A DNA stretch of 64,000 nucleotides from Paralithodes platypus (GCA_032716605.1 CM064530.1:7757016-7821015); one strand, 5' to 3'. Counted from the stretch's first letter, positions 29,101 through 35,066 are shown. The notes: a model not told the origin generated them from the letters alone. A program made the numbers and translations.

Positions 29101-31802
29101 GTCTTCCACCAGTTATGATGCCAGTGATACAGATGAACTGACATTCCAAGAGGGAGACGTCCTACAATTGGTGCAAGAAGGTTGGTAAACAGATTGGTAG
29201 ATAAATACTGTAAACAAGTAGATATATATAGTTGTGGTAGAGAAATATATATACTGTAGGTAAGTAGGGTGAGGGCTGGTCCTATTAAGAGTGAGGTTTG
29301 GCATCCTCTACCTAACTTAGGCCATTTCTGTTTGTCTCTTTTACTGTCCTACTTTTTCCTTCTGGGTGAAGGGGGCTAGGAATACTCCTCCCCTTGTAAA
29401 ATTCACCTACTAGACGAGACCGAGTAAGGGGAGAGGGAACGTGGTGGTGGTCCCAGACCCTATGAATTGGAACTTTAGATGTTGTTTCTGTTCAGGCTCT
29501 GTCTCGAGTCGACCATCCCAAGCTATGGGATATGTGCCTGAGTATATACATACATACATACATACATACATACATACATACATACATACATACATACATA
29601 CATACAAGTAGAGCTTTAGACAGATTGATTAATAAACATAAATTCATATTATCACCAACCCACCAATAAACTTACAAGTGAACCTAATTAATGAAATCAA
29701 TGAAACTATTGAATACATGTGGTACTCCAAGGATTCAAATAAATACAGATATTTTCCTCAGCTAATTGTCTATAATTATGGTAGCTAACTGATTTATTGA
29801 TTAAACAAATGTAGGGAATATATCGTAGGTAATGGAGACTGTAAGCTGTAGTGTGAAGTATGGAGGAGAAAGTAGGGTGCAGAATGTGTAATTGTGTGCC
29901 ATCTGTTGAATGTTTTAGTGGAGATGAGCATTCTTTCAGTGCCTTCTGATTCTTGCAGTACTTAATTTGCATTCACAAACTATAGAGTACAGAAGCCCCC
30001 CTTTCCCTAGGTGGGACTTTGATAACATGCATCCAAGTTGAATTATAATGTAAAACTAGCAAAATAAACAAACCAAAACTTGGACAAACACAGTAAAAAG
30101 ACAAAAGAACTTATCAAAATCGCTATGTGGAAACAACGCTTTAGCAAAATAAAACAAAATTAAATAAAAGAACACAATCCACCACATAGGTGTACATTAA
30201 TTACTACATGAGCAAGTAAATCTGTTTTCCAAGCAAACTAATCGCACATCTAGCAACACACTATCGTTACGTTTAAGGAATTAGTCGATTTGGGAAGTCC
30301 GGGGTCGTTCTGGTAAATTTGACTAAATTCTGTATGAATAAAGAAACTACAATAAATATTTAAATTTTGTATTAAACCAAATTCGCAATTTGACAAGATT
30401 TAAACAAAATACAAACAGCACTCACTAACGATAGTGATATCGGGTAGGTACCTGTAAGCATAACTATGTTAACCCTTAAAAAGCGGCTCACCACATAAGT
30501 CGAGTTGAAAAAACTGGCAAAAAACGGGTGAAAAAAGGGTGGAAATCGAGTGAAAATGGGTGGGATAGTAATGATCCATACGTCCGACATCTGTGGCCTC
30601 CCGGCCCACACTAACTCCAGTTCCCCCACCGCGCGTGTGGATGACAGTGTAACCAATAGTTCGCTAAAAGTGAGCAAGGTAGCAAAATCAGCTAAACTTC
30701 CAACTTCGAGGTAACACTGTCAGTGCTCCACGAGCGCTACGTAGCTGTATGTGGCGTCATTGTGTAGCGATTTCCACCTAGTTTTCGGCGCAATACAGTT
30801 CCTTTCATACTGATGGTTGATATAGCAGTCAGAACGGCCCAGAAAGGCCCAAAACGGCCACAGAGCACCCGCTAGAGGAGGGTTAAAAGTGCTTTTAATC
30901 TTGATATTAGAAGTGAGGTGACAACAAAGAGTGCCTGTATGTTGTATCACTACGTGAGAGACAGACAGTGACACAGCTCAGCCTCCTCACTTCTTAATAT
31001 CCCTGGTTCACAGTTACCATATGAACCGGTAGCATCCCCCTCATAGATCACTGTTTGTTCATGTATTTTCCGTATGGTTCTTGTCGTCAGTATTATAATT
31101 ATAATAGTGTTGGCTGTGGTGAACTTACTAGTGATTTTTTGGACGGTATGATAAGTATAACCCTTATTTAGCGGGCGGGGCGGTATATTTGACCGTGCCG
31201 CCCAGCGGGGTTTTTACCATAAATGGGGTTGTTTCCGCGCTCTTTTTCATGCATAAACAAGACCATAAACAAAAATTGAGCTTTCCAATGACACCCGAAC
31301 CATCCTTCTACGATCACTGGTTGTCTTGCAACGATCGTGCAACCGAAGGGCAAAAACGGTAAAATATGGCAATTTCTTTATATAATTACGTATGTAGCGA
31401 GAGAGGGAGGGTGGATGTAAGTGGAGTAAAGCTCAGTAGGTCCACGGCAGCCGTGGAGAGCGGTCAGGAGGTAATCTACGCTCCTCCCACTCCTCCGCTC
31501 TCTCTCAGAGCACATTTTGTGCTCAAAATTGCACTCGACAATAGCCGGGACCCGCCACATAGGCCGTATTTATTTCACTCGACATATGCCGGGTGCCGCC
31601 AGTTAAGGGTTAATGCAGTGGTGTTGATAGTATTGTAAAGGAAGTAAGGTAGAAGTGTTTGTATATGGTAAAGGAAGTAAGTAAGGTAGAAGTCTTGTAA
31701 TAGTGGTGTTCTTTATTTCCAACAGATGCCTCGGGATGGTGGACATGCAAGTTCCGAGGGACCCAAGGCTTCTGCCCAGCCAACTACCTGCAGAAGCTTT
31801 AA
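3128..31802 (+). CDS. Myo1e/f: Long-tailed class I myosin (Myo1e/Myo1f type), 3' fifteen exons
   Basis: Actin-based motor that links membranes to cortical actin at endocytic sites, phagocytic cups and cell edges. Fifteen exons join in frame (129, 197, 186, 168, 132, 225, 219, 95, 157, 180, 161, 149, 610, 68 and 77 nt) to give 916 residues and a stop, numbering from the Met at 3130. Order: motor C-terminal half (1 to about 436; switch II DIYGFE at 127-132; actin-binding and converter regions), one IQ motif (about 438-457), TH1 (about 470-670), proline-rich TH2 (667-860) and SH3 (863-916). IQ-TH1-TH2-SH3 defines the long-tailed subgroup. About 290 N-terminal residues, including the P-loop, are missing because their exons lie before base 1. 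The TEDS position, 16 residues before Asp92, is Glu76, so activity should not need heavy-chain phosphorylation. No frameshift or internal stop is present. Choice between 1e and 1f is not possible; arthropods may have a single ortholog. Confidence 0.93.
3345..3980 (+). repeat. Interspersed repeat H fragments
   Basis: Intron pieces containing the recurring words GTTTTGGTTT and GCAAGTTTTACATT at about 3400-3475 and 3890-3965. Other copies: 5226-5385, 8243-8405, 13755-13800, 19430-19510, 19651-19728, 26955-27308 (+) and 25855-26230, 30050-30470, 33955-34110, 38655-38730 (-). Confidence 0.6.
3586..3782 (+). CDS. Myo1e/f: Myosin I exon b (cardiomyopathy loop and TEDS site)
   Basis: Acceptor CTTTCAG, donor GTAAGG at 3783, phase 1 in and 0 out. 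It encodes [10 protein letters not shown], then [15 protein letters not shown] and [18 protein letters not shown]. The usual DALAK is DAWTK here. The TEDS residue is Glu76 (codon in the SER stretch), the acidic state found in vertebrate Myo1e. Confidence 0.94.
4340..4618 (-). mobile_element. SINE-like element C-s, 5'-truncated
   Basis: Reverse copy beginning with the (TTG)n complement of the (AAC)n tail, then CCAAGCTGCCTGGCCGAACA. It lacks the 5' half seen in the copy at 26241. It forms an inverted pair with the copy that starts 118 bases downstream. Confidence 0.85.
4736..5164 (+). mobile_element. SINE-like element C-s, 5'-truncated
   Basis: Runs from GTGATGGGCTGGTCTATCAG to GGCTGTTCGGCCAGACAGCC and a long (AAC)n tail. 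It is about 100 nt shorter at the 5' end than the full copy at 26241-26766. The reading frames across it are not genes; they recur only because the repeat does. Confidence 0.85.
5482..6174. mobile_element. TTAA-flanked MITE (type 2) split by a nested MITE (type 1)
   Basis: Outer termini TTAACCCTTTCAGTACTGAT and CGATACAGAAGGGGTTAA are imperfect inverted repeats bounded by TTAA. The middle is occupied by the type 1 element at 5511-5994. Removing it restores the usual type 2 order, with TATTTTGGCTACTATTAGAC after the left terminus. Confidence 0.75.
5511..5994. mobile_element. TTAA-flanked MITE (type 1), piggyBac-like
   Basis: 484 bp including TTAA on both sides. Termini CCCTTCCTGCCCGG and, from the other end, CCCTTCTTGCCCGA. 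Near the left end is the palindrome TCATTTTAAAATGA. A second copy of exactly the same length is at 18475-18958. TTAA duplication with CCY-starting inverted ends is the piggyBac signature; no transposase is encoded. Confidence 0.82.
6545..7157 (+). mobile_element. CR1/L2-like LINE 3' end (family D), decayed
   Basis: Broken frames give [13 protein letters not shown], then [16 protein letters not shown] and PGCDL stretches, then a region matching the usual [16 protein letters not shown] ending. These are typical of the C terminus of CR1/L2/Rex-type LINEs. It ends in a (TTG)n tail. A shorter copy of the last 100 nt is at 18196-18300. Confidence 0.65.
7205..7779 (+). mobile_element. LINE family E 3' end with poly(A), close to a myosin exon
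   Basis: Encodes [18 protein letters not shown] and, in the frame at 7314-7679, [35 protein letters not shown] and FGSNVP then a stop: the end of a LINE reverse transcriptase. The tail is about 21 A. A 1-nt frame slip near 7420 breaks it. Reverse fragments of the same family: 23680-23945 and 40315-40700. Confidence 0.78.
7831..8016 (+). CDS. Myo1e/f: Myosin I exon c (switch II and relay helix)
   Basis: Acceptor CTCTCCCCAG, donor GTAAGT, phase 0 on both sides, 62 codons. It carries switch II DIYGFE and the relay helix [18 protein letters not shown], both fully conserved, so the ATPase core is intact here. A LINE 3' end with its poly(A) stops about 50 nt before the acceptor. Confidence 0.95.
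8603..8848 (-). mobile_element. LINE family B 3' fragment, left part of a split copy
   Basis: Same sequence as 24570-24780 (for example ACACATACGTGCAGTTTCAG). It is interrupted at 8848 by LINE C and resumes at 11898. Confidence 0.78.
8849..11897 (-). mobile_element. Jockey/I-like LINE (family C) inserted in LINE family B
   Basis: Read on the minus strand. Endonuclease: [32 protein letters not shown] (about 11570-11520) and LGSDHLPI (about 11340). Reverse transcriptase: [27 protein letters not shown] (motif A), [14 protein letters not shown] (normally PQGS) and YADDITLT (motif C). C terminus: [10 protein letters not shown] and a zinc knuckle, then the (AAC)n tail at the 8849 side. A frameshift near 10670 and others before 9715 kill it. 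The 5' end (gag-like ORF) is missing. Flanking CTCAATTTTGTT occurs on both sides (8836-8848 and 11886-11897 area), a target-site duplication. It lies in a myosin intron, opposite to the gene. Confidence 0.88.
11898..12041. mobile_element. Right part of split LINE B (-) and LINE A 3' tail (+)
   Basis: 11898-11978 continues LINE B (CATCCATTCTCTCCACATG, as at 24781). 11989-12041 is the last 50 nt of LINE A in plus orientation, ending in GGCAATAGATAGATTGATAG. Confidence 0.7.
12427..12594 (+). CDS. Myo1e/f: Myosin I exon d (lower 50K)
   Basis: Acceptor GTCTTCCAG, donor GTTAGT, 56 codons in phase 0. It encodes [20 protein letters not shown] and then [12 protein letters not shown], the strongly conserved strut and lower-50K stretch. 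An AGTC microsatellite starts inside the donor. Confidence 0.95.
12595..12621. repeat. (AGTC)n microsatellite at a 5' splice site
   Basis: GTTAGT followed directly by five to six AGTC units; the donor of the exon ending at 12594 is the first member of the run. Confidence 0.9.
12660..13095. other. Intron sequence without recognisable feature
   Basis: AT-rich with a T-rich stretch at 12868-12900. No exon, RNA or repeat recognised. Confidence 0.5.
13100..13232 (-). mobile_element. tRNA-derived SINE (family T1), minus copy
   Basis: On the minus strand it has an A-box-like TAGTGTAATGCATAAGTGCG and a B box GGTTCGAGTCC, then a body shared with the copy at 35067 (CATGTATTTGTTGATTT). Partial minus copies of the body are at 28975-29030 and 29650-29735. 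Confidence 0.75.
14037..14168 (+). CDS. Myo1e/f: Myosin I exon e (lower 50K, actin contact)
   Basis: Acceptor TGTTGTAG, donor GTGGGT at 14169, 44 codons. It encodes [20 protein letters not shown] and ends in [11 protein letters not shown], the conserved helix-loop-helix next to the actin-binding loop. Confidence 0.94.
14276..14590 (+). repeat. Decayed tandem array of an intron-exon border
   Basis: Five degenerate copies of about 50-65 bp precede the real border of the exon at 14564. Each shows ATTATT, a pyrimidine-rich stretch, AG and a TAATxCAGxGTAGxCATAA-like block (near 14298, 14348, 14403, 14468 and 14515). The sixth copy is the functional acceptor plus the first 25 nt of coding sequence. 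Confidence 0.8.
14564..14788 (+). CDS. Myo1e/f: Myosin I exon f (loop 2, SH1/SH2 side)
   Basis: Acceptor CTCTCCCAG, donor GTAAGT at 14789, 75 codons, phase 0. It encodes [19 protein letters not shown] and later [16 protein letters not shown], the near-invariant HYIRCIKPN motif. Decayed tandem copies of this exon's own start precede it. Confidence 0.95.
14800..15285. other. Intron, nothing recognised
   Basis: AT-rich intron between converter exons; no repeat family of this window and no open exon seen. Confidence 0.5.
15292..15510 (+). CDS. Myo1e/f: Myosin I exon g (converter)
   Basis: Acceptor ATTCTTTAG, donor GTGAGG, 73 codons. It encodes [19 protein letters not shown] and ends [12 protein letters not shown]. 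These are the converter and the end of the motor head. Confidence 0.95.
15560..16330 (+). repeat. Intron with dispersed donor-like direct repeats
   Basis: The block TCAGGTAAx..GTGxTGGxTCTAGCTCAT recurs in loose form near 15871, 16127, 16168 and 16237, with unequal spacing. Otherwise unremarkable intron. Confidence 0.5.
16389..16483 (+). CDS. Myo1e/f: Myosin I exon h (head end, first half of IQ)
   Basis: Acceptor TTTCCCACAG, donor GTACTG at 16484, leaving in phase 2. It encodes [20 protein letters not shown] and [10 protein letters not shown]. The single IQ (light-chain binding) motif is split by the next intron. Confidence 0.92.
16678..17540 (-). mobile_element. LINE family A 3' half, diverged minus copy
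   Basis: Starts with the complement of the 3' tail (CTATCTATTGCCAGATGCC) and runs back through the region encoding [10 protein letters not shown] and [13 protein letters not shown] towards the FADD region, with many stops and indels. More decayed than the other two long copies. Confidence 0.78.
17710..17866 (+). CDS. Myo1e/f: Myosin I exon i (IQ end, start of TH1)
   Basis: Acceptor CCCCATCAG; the donor GTGATA is weak but keeps the frame. It encodes the second half of the IQ and [20 protein letters not shown], a basic linker characteristic of the Myo1e/f neck-to-TH1 junction. Confidence 0.92.
18196..18300 (+). mobile_element. LINE family D 3' fragment
   Basis: Matches 6936-7020 (CTCAAGACCTTTCTCTTC and GTTATGATCTTGCGAGTG). 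Confidence 0.6.
18475..18958. mobile_element. TTAA-flanked MITE (type 1), second copy
   Basis: 484 bp with TTAA on both sides, the same length as 5511-5994. It shares the TCATTTTAAAATGA palindrome, GCGTCCGACGCATGTAAAC and the GGCAGGAAGGGTTAA end. A third TTAA-type repeat precedes it. Confidence 0.82.
19321..19728 (+). repeat. Tandem duplication (188 nt, offset 218) ending at an exon
   Basis: Copies at about 19321-19508 and 19540-19728, nearly identical (shared CCGTATACAGTATTATCTTT and ACCTTGTTTCTCTTCTCATC). Both end in repeat H. The second copy runs to within about ten bases of the acceptor of the exon at 19740. Confidence 0.85.
19740..19919 (+). CDS. Myo1e/f: Myosin I exon j (TH1)
   Basis: Acceptor CTCTTCAG, donor GTGAGT at 19920, 60 codons. 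It encodes [17 protein letters not shown] and [19 protein letters not shown], part of the PH-like lipid-binding TH1 fold. A 219-nt-offset tandem duplication ends about ten bases before the acceptor. Confidence 0.94.
19996..21905 (-). mobile_element. LINE family A, minus copy with nested TTAA element
   Basis: From the (TATC)n complement of the 3' tail to a 5' truncation at 21905. Minus-strand frames give [19 protein letters not shown] (motif A intact), [16 protein letters not shown] (motif C) and the terminal [10 protein letters not shown] 1-nt change at GLKQGCVMSPW shifts the frame near 21555. It is split by the insertion at 20365-20987. Confidence 0.88.
20361..20991. mobile_element. TTAA-flanked element (type 3) nested in LINE A
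   Basis: 623 bp between TTAA at 20361-20364 and TTAA at 20988-20991. Ends CCCGGGAACTGCG and, inverted, CCTAAGAAGTGCG match at 9-10 of 13 positions. Collapsing the two TTAAs restores the LINE sequence CTCCTTAAGTAATT. Near the left end CTGCGGGAAGACTCTTAAGA occurs twice. No transposase frame. Confidence 0.85.
21912..22030. repeat. (TTTA)n, TCTCGAGTCG repeat and A29 tract
   Basis: TTTA array 21915-21952, then GGGCTCTGTCTCGAGTCG (also at 29492-29512 and 60208-60225), then 29 A at 22002-22030. The shared word marks an unclassified interspersed repeat ending in TGTGCCTGAGTATATA. Confidence 0.7.
22138..22298 (+). CDS. Myo1e/f: Myosin I exon k (TH1)
   Basis: Acceptor CTTGCCTTCCAG, donor GTAATA at 22299, leaving in phase 2. 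It encodes [20 protein letters not shown] and [11 protein letters not shown]. The spacing of strands fits the C-terminal half of TH1. Confidence 0.92.
22347..23613. mobile_element. 1.26-kb non-autonomous DNA transposon with TTAA at both ends
   Basis: Starts (C)TTAAGGGTAGGGCACACC and ends GGTGTGCCCTACCCTTAAG, a perfect inverted repeat of 18 or more bases. No transposase frame; the interior has an (AT)n array at 23114-23200. TTAA may be the target duplication or part of the terminus (CTTAAG is present on both sides). Confidence 0.8.
23114..23200. repeat. (AT)n microsatellite
   Basis: Alternating AT with one CCGG interruption, inside the transposon at 22347-23613. Confidence 0.95.
23680..23945 (-). 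mobile_element. LINE family E 3' fragment, minus
   Basis: Complement of 7450-7740 (GGGACGTTCGAGCCAAAATG, GTTTCACTCTTGGGTTGG). Confidence 0.75.
24183..24545 (+). repeat. GA-rich minisatellite, about seven units
   Basis: Units of about 45-60 bp built as CCTATGTGTAGAGAAGAAAA, (GA)n and TTGTGATTA. It abuts the tail of LINE B. Confidence 0.85.
24545..25199 (-). mobile_element. LINE family B 3' part, close to a myosin exon
   Basis: Minus frames give [46 protein letters not shown] and [20 protein letters not shown], the C-terminal region of an RTE-like ORF2. The (CATA)n tail is at the 24545 side. The 5' truncation point is about 20 nt from the exon starting at 25221. Confidence 0.8.
25221..25369 (+). 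CDS. Myo1e/f: Myosin I exon l (end of TH1)
   Basis: Acceptor CCCCCCTAACAG, donor GTAAGA at 25370, phase 2 in and 1 out. It encodes [17 protein letters not shown] and [13 protein letters not shown], matching the glycine-rich turn and GLP ending of class I myosin TH1 domains. A LINE ends about 20 nt upstream. Confidence 0.93.
25440..25690. repeat. Repeat K (AGGTGTCAATATTTTCCTGG family)
   Basis: Hairpin-like: CATCCAGGTGTCAATATTTT..CCTGGCAAGCGGTAGCGAG and its reverse near 25635-25670. Relatives at 18370-18470, 33040-33230, 35575-35710, 39650-39800, 55500-55760, 59100-59350, 61010-61200 and 63700-63930. Common words: TTTTTCGATAGAAAAATG and CCAAAGGCCGA. Confidence 0.65.
25855..26230 (-). repeat. 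Repeat H, left arm of an inverted pair
   Basis: Complement of 26955-27308: CTTGCAAAATAAACAAACC to ATTTGACAAGATATTAACAA. The SINE-like C-s copy at 26241 sits between the arms. Confidence 0.75.
26241..26766 (+). mobile_element. SINE-like element C-s, longest copy, with target duplication
   Basis: 526 bp. Flanked by AAAATGCATA at 26231-26240 and 26767-26776. It starts GGGCGGGTGCCCAACCCCG and ends CTTGGGGAACAACAAC. The last 85 nt align to the 3' end of LINE C; in the third frame VLWGRSVMA and [10 protein letters not shown] correspond to the LINE's C-terminal codons, with the LINE stop changed to TGG. No clear tRNA head; an internally deleted LINE derivative is as likely as a true SINE. Confidence 0.88.
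26955..27308 (+). repeat. Repeat H, right arm
   Basis: GTTAATATCTTGTCAAATT to GGTTTGTTTATTTTGCCAG, ending 40 nt before the acceptor of the TH2 exon at 27351. Confidence 0.75.
27351..27960 (+). CDS. Myo1e/f: Myosin I exon m (TH2 proline-rich tail)
   Basis: Acceptor TATTTTCCAG, donor GTAAGG at 27961, 203 codons, phase 1 in and 2 out. It is rich in Pro, Ser, Asn and His with a run of six prolines, and ends [12 protein letters not shown], the first SH3 strand. TH2 supplies ATP-independent actin binding and docking for SH3 proteins in this family. A glycine-rich reverse-strand reading frame here is only its shadow. Confidence 0.92.
28381..28676. mobile_element. Pogo/Tigger-like MITE
   Basis: 296 bp flanked by TA. 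Ends CAGTAGGGTCTCACATAGAA and, inverted, CAGTAGGGGCTCACATAGAA: 22-bp inverted repeat with one mismatch. CAGTRGG ends and TA duplication fit pogo-type Tc1/mariner elements. The interior repeats CGTTCTATxxG several times. No open frame. Confidence 0.85.
29113..29180 (+). CDS. Myo1e/f: Myosin I exon n (SH3 middle)
   Basis: Acceptor CTTCCACCAG. The frame forces the donor at 29181, GTTGGT, which is far from consensus; a GTAAAC four bases on would destroy the SH3 frame. It encodes [19 protein letters not shown], the RT loop with the ALYDY-equivalent tyrosines. Confidence 0.9.
29260..29606 (+). repeat. Unclassified interspersed repeat with (CATA)n tail
   Basis: Contains GTTCAGGCTCTGTCTCGAGT and TGTGCCTGAGTATATA, shared with 21965-22070 and (first part) 60195-60230. 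It ends in about 15 CATA units at 29548-29606, suggesting a retroposed element. Confidence 0.65.
30050..30468 (-). repeat. Repeat H, long minus copy
   Basis: About 400 nt, from TTATAATGTAAAACTAGCAA to GATATCGGGTAGGTACCTGT; the most complete single copy in the window. Confidence 0.7.
30469..30886. mobile_element. TTAA-flanked element (type 4)
   Basis: TTAACCCTTAAAAAGCGGCTC-like left end (shown 20 nt or less: TTAACCCTTAAAAAGCGGCT) and inverted right end TTAACCCTCCTCTAGCGGGT. No open frame. Confidence 0.65.
31157..31613. mobile_element. TTAA-flanked element (type 4 relative)
   Basis: Left ATAACCCTTATTTAGCGGGC, inverted right end TTAACCCTTAACTGGCGGCA. The left TTAA has one change. Ends resemble those at 30469-30886, which lies 270 bp upstream. 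Confidence 0.6.
31726..31802 (+). CDS. Myo1e/f: Myosin I exon o (SH3 end and stop)
   Basis: Acceptor TTTCCAACAG. It encodes [20 protein letters not shown] and LQKL then TAA at 31800. The GWW and the PANY motif complete the SH3 peptide-binding groove, so the gene ends as a normal Myo1e/f protein does. Confidence 0.94.
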
Positions 31803-32040
31803 CTGTGTCCAGACCTAGCGAGAGGCCTTCTAATAGCACAAATTCTACGCTCACTGACAAGCGCTGGAACTGTTTAATCTTAACCTCTTATGTACCGGCG
31901 ACGTCTTTTTATTCTATTCTAGCTACTGTATATTTAGACAATTTTGTAAAGCTTAAGAAGGATCTGTAGTAGTAAAAAGGGTTAATTAAGATACTTCGAA
32001 GCCTGTTAATTGCTGGAGGCCTTTCTTTAACTGAATAAAA
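31803..32040 (+). other. Myosin I 3' UTR (probable)
   Basis: Sequence between the stop and the first AATAAA. Most of it is a TTAA-flanked MITE starting 78 nt after the stop. The transcript end is inferred; a longer UTR running past the 86-bp tandem duplication is possible. Confidence 0.5.
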
Positions 32041-32103
32041 TTGTATATTATTAGCCAGTACGGTATACAATGACAAAGACAGAACTGGTACTGAACGGGT
32101 TAA
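31880..32103. mobile_element. TTAA-flanked MITE (type 2) in the myosin 3' UTR
   Basis: Ends TTAACCTCTTATGTACCGGC and, inverted, TTAACCCGTTCAGTACCAGT. Contains the family words AGACAATTTTGTAAAGCTTA and CTGAATAAAATTGTATAT. It holds the AATAAA at 32034. Confidence 0.75.
32034..32039 (+). promoter_or_regulatory. Candidate poly(A) signal AATAAA
   Basis: First canonical hexamer after the myosin stop. It lies inside the MITE at 31880-32103, in a CTGAATAAAAT string that recurs in other copies of that MITE (for example near 52745 and 62933). The next AATAAA is near 32666. Confidence 0.5.
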
Positions 32104-32143
32104 ACGAGATACGGTATCTCGACAGTTTAATATTACTGTACTC

Positions 32144-32315
32144 AGTTGCTTCAGAGTTTTTAGTGATGGATGCCAAGTGTAGGGCTATGATTGACAGTGT
32201 AATAATGTCTTTCCCTCTATGAACACTATAGTTGCTTCAGAGTTTTTAGTGATGGATGCCAAGTGTAGGGCTATGATTGACAGTGTAATAATGTCTTTCC
32301 CTCTATGAACACTAT
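32144..32315 (+). repeat. Perfect 86-bp tandem duplication
   Basis: Two copies identical at every base, 32144-32229 and 32230-32315, each beginning AGTTGCTTCAGAGTTTTTAG. It lies just past the probable myosin transcript end. Confidence 0.95.
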
Positions 32316-33355
32316 ACTTAATTCAAATTAATGTGGCATCAACTTCTCACCCCTTAAGCCGGTATCACACAAGCGTTTTTTCCCTCAACATTTATCCTTA
32401 ACACTGGTCTGACAGCTTATGAGGTCAACATTTTAAATATTTCGGTCACCTAACTTCATCTACCATCAGTCTAGTTTTCGATACTATTGCAAAATATTCC
32501 AGAAATGTTGCCAGAAAAATGTTGATCATCGAATGTTGACTGTAAAAGCTCTCGTGTGATACCGGCTTTATGTATGCTTATGAATGAACAATATTGGGTG
32601 ACTGGTGTGTGGAGCAACCCTTGAAGATGAATATTGAAAAACATAATGATATCCAAAAGATGAAAATAAAATTAATCGATCCATAGCAACGAGTGGCTTT
32701 TAACTGGGGGGGTCATCAAGGAAGGTCTATCAAGGGGTGTTTCTTGTGACTCTATCATACGCCTTTCTGTTGACTTAACCCTTTCACGCACGTGTGGATG
32801 CAATCGCTTCCATAAGGGATACTTTATACCTTTGTGACCATCAGGGGTGTTTAGAAACATTTAGTTTAATTGCTTCAACCTCTGCAGTTGTCTTTGAGCG
32901 AGATATGGGCAGAAACCTAATTTTGAAGAGGTAATTAAGAGAGTAAGATAATTCTATTTTGAATACTAAATGGCAACCCCTGGACCTGAAAGGGTTAAGT
33001 GGGTAGGGTATATTTTTTGGCCTATCTATTTATTCATTCATATTTTGTTTCCTAGCTAGACCTTCATCAAGCTTAATAAAACACTCCCAAGACCCCCCTT
33101 TTGAGATAAACTTGTACATTTTTCGGTAAGAAAATGTCCCAGCCAAAGGCCGATTCATCCTAAAATTATAGGCTTGCTTTCGCTCGCCAGGAAAACGTTG
33201 ACACCTAAATGGCACGTAAGGTCTTAATATTGACAAACAAATGAGGTGAAAGGTATTAAAATAGCTAAAGTAATGGGGCAAAAGTCTTAAAAACTCATAA
33301 CTAATGGGGCTAAACATGAAGGAGAATTGGTTCCAGAAGAAACCTATATTCTCCC
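32316..33355. other. Intergenic: repeat K copy and TTAA-type remnants
   Basis: Holds an ACCCTTTCACGCAC-type MITE end near 32778 and repeat K at 33040-33230. No gene seen. Confidence 0.5.
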
Positions 33356-33657
33356 TTAACCCCTACTGTACCAGAGGGTATTACCATAAATGTACCCTCC
33401 AGTACCAGGCAATGTGGCTAAAATGGCTTCAGAGTCAAGAGAAAACACCCTCCCACCTCAAAAGTTGGAGGAGCACTGACCCAGCTAGCCTGTGGGAGCT
33501 TGGAACTAAGCTGAGAAGTGTTGCCAATGTCTCAGAGCAGTGCTTACAAGTCATGGTACCAAGCCGCTCGATATTGGCAGTTACAAGGACCGCATATTAT
33601 GGACGTACGTCGCTGGTACTGACGGCCAATGTCCGTTGCTGGTATAGTAAGGGTTAA
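33356..33657. mobile_element. TTAA-flanked MITE (type 5)
   Basis: 302 bp with TTAA on both sides. Ends CCCCTACTGTACCAG and, inverted, CCCTTACTATACCAG (two mismatches). The 117-codon frame across it is not a gene. Confidence 0.75.
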
Positions 33658-33699
33658 ACCGAGTGAATTCAGCCACGTCATACACATCGTGTAAAGAAA

Positions 33700-35065
33700 A
33701 ACTGAGTCATAAACGTACTGTTGCATTTGCCCTTGTCTGTGATTGTAAGTTAAACTATTTTTCTTTCTGAATTTACTGTCCTCTTATTCAATTCCAATTC
33801 CCATTAGATTTTGTTTGAAAATACTAACACATCATCAGGTAGGGTGTGTCAAAATGTGTTGAATAATATTTACTGCGACTGAAAACAGCATGATATTGCA
33901 TTCACCAATACATTTTCTATAACCGTATTTCTTTTTGTTTTCATTTTTATGCAGCAAGAATCCAGATATTGTATTGAAATGTAAATCTTGCAAAACAAAC
34001 AAACCAAAACAGGAACGCACAATATAAAGACAAAAGAACTTATCAAAATAACTTTGTGAAAATACACTAAAGAAGATTTAGCAAAATATTACTGTACTAT
34101 AAAATATAAAAACGCATAACAAAATATAGACATCCAACAACAATACTAAAGTCTCCACTGCATTAATTATGTCATTATGTATACTTTTCAATAAGATTTC
34201 ATGCAACAGTTATGAAGTTGACATTATTTAATTATTTTAATAGACAGAATAACTAATAATGGAGATACTATACATTCGTTGATGTAAGAATGTTACTTTA
34301 AAAGGAAAACTTTTGTTTTACTTTGGTTATTTAAAAAAAACATTGTCAAGTTGCTTTTTCTGTACATATATCATGCTAAGAATTTTTAAAAACAAAATTA
34401 ACCTATGATTTAAGCAAAATTTACCTACATTTTTTTTTTTTTTTTTATTTATTTATTTTTTTTTTAACTTTATTATAAAGAAAGTAAAACCTCTTTTAAC
34501 AAAATTACCTGCACAATACTGTTTATTGTGTTTAAAGTATCTTACATGTTCGGTGGTGGGAGATATACCCCCTCAGCAGAATGACGTAAATTCCATCATA
34601 TTCTGGTTACCATTAGACAATTTTTTCAGCCTATGATCTATCTCTAGGATTCAAAGGAGTAAATATGATCTCAGTAAGCCCTCTGAATATCATTGCAATG
34701 GACTCCCAACAATTTCAATGGGAGCTAGAATGTCTCTAATCAATTTTTTACCTACAAAATTATTATATCTTGATTATCTATTTATATTTACTCATGCCCA
34801 ATCCCCATTTTTTTTTCTTTTCTTTTTTCTTTTTTCTTTTTTTGTGTTTTTGTGTGTGTGTTTTTTTTCTTTTCTTGATTATATTGTGGTAAAATAAACA
34901 CATTCAGATGAGGGTGGGATAGGTAGAGGTGCTAACCCATGCCTATGGTGATTGTGGAGGATTTAGTCTCAGTTTTCTGGCACCCCTTACCTCGTAGTCA
35001 TTGTAGGGGTCTCCCAGCCATGCCCACACCCATCATATATCCCACACCACCAATTAACTCATGGC
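33700..35065. other. Intergenic, AT-rich
   Basis: Repeat H minus fragment at 33955-34110, T-rich tracts at 34430-34470 and 34808-34875. No coding signal. Confidence 0.5.
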
Positions 35066-35066
35066 T

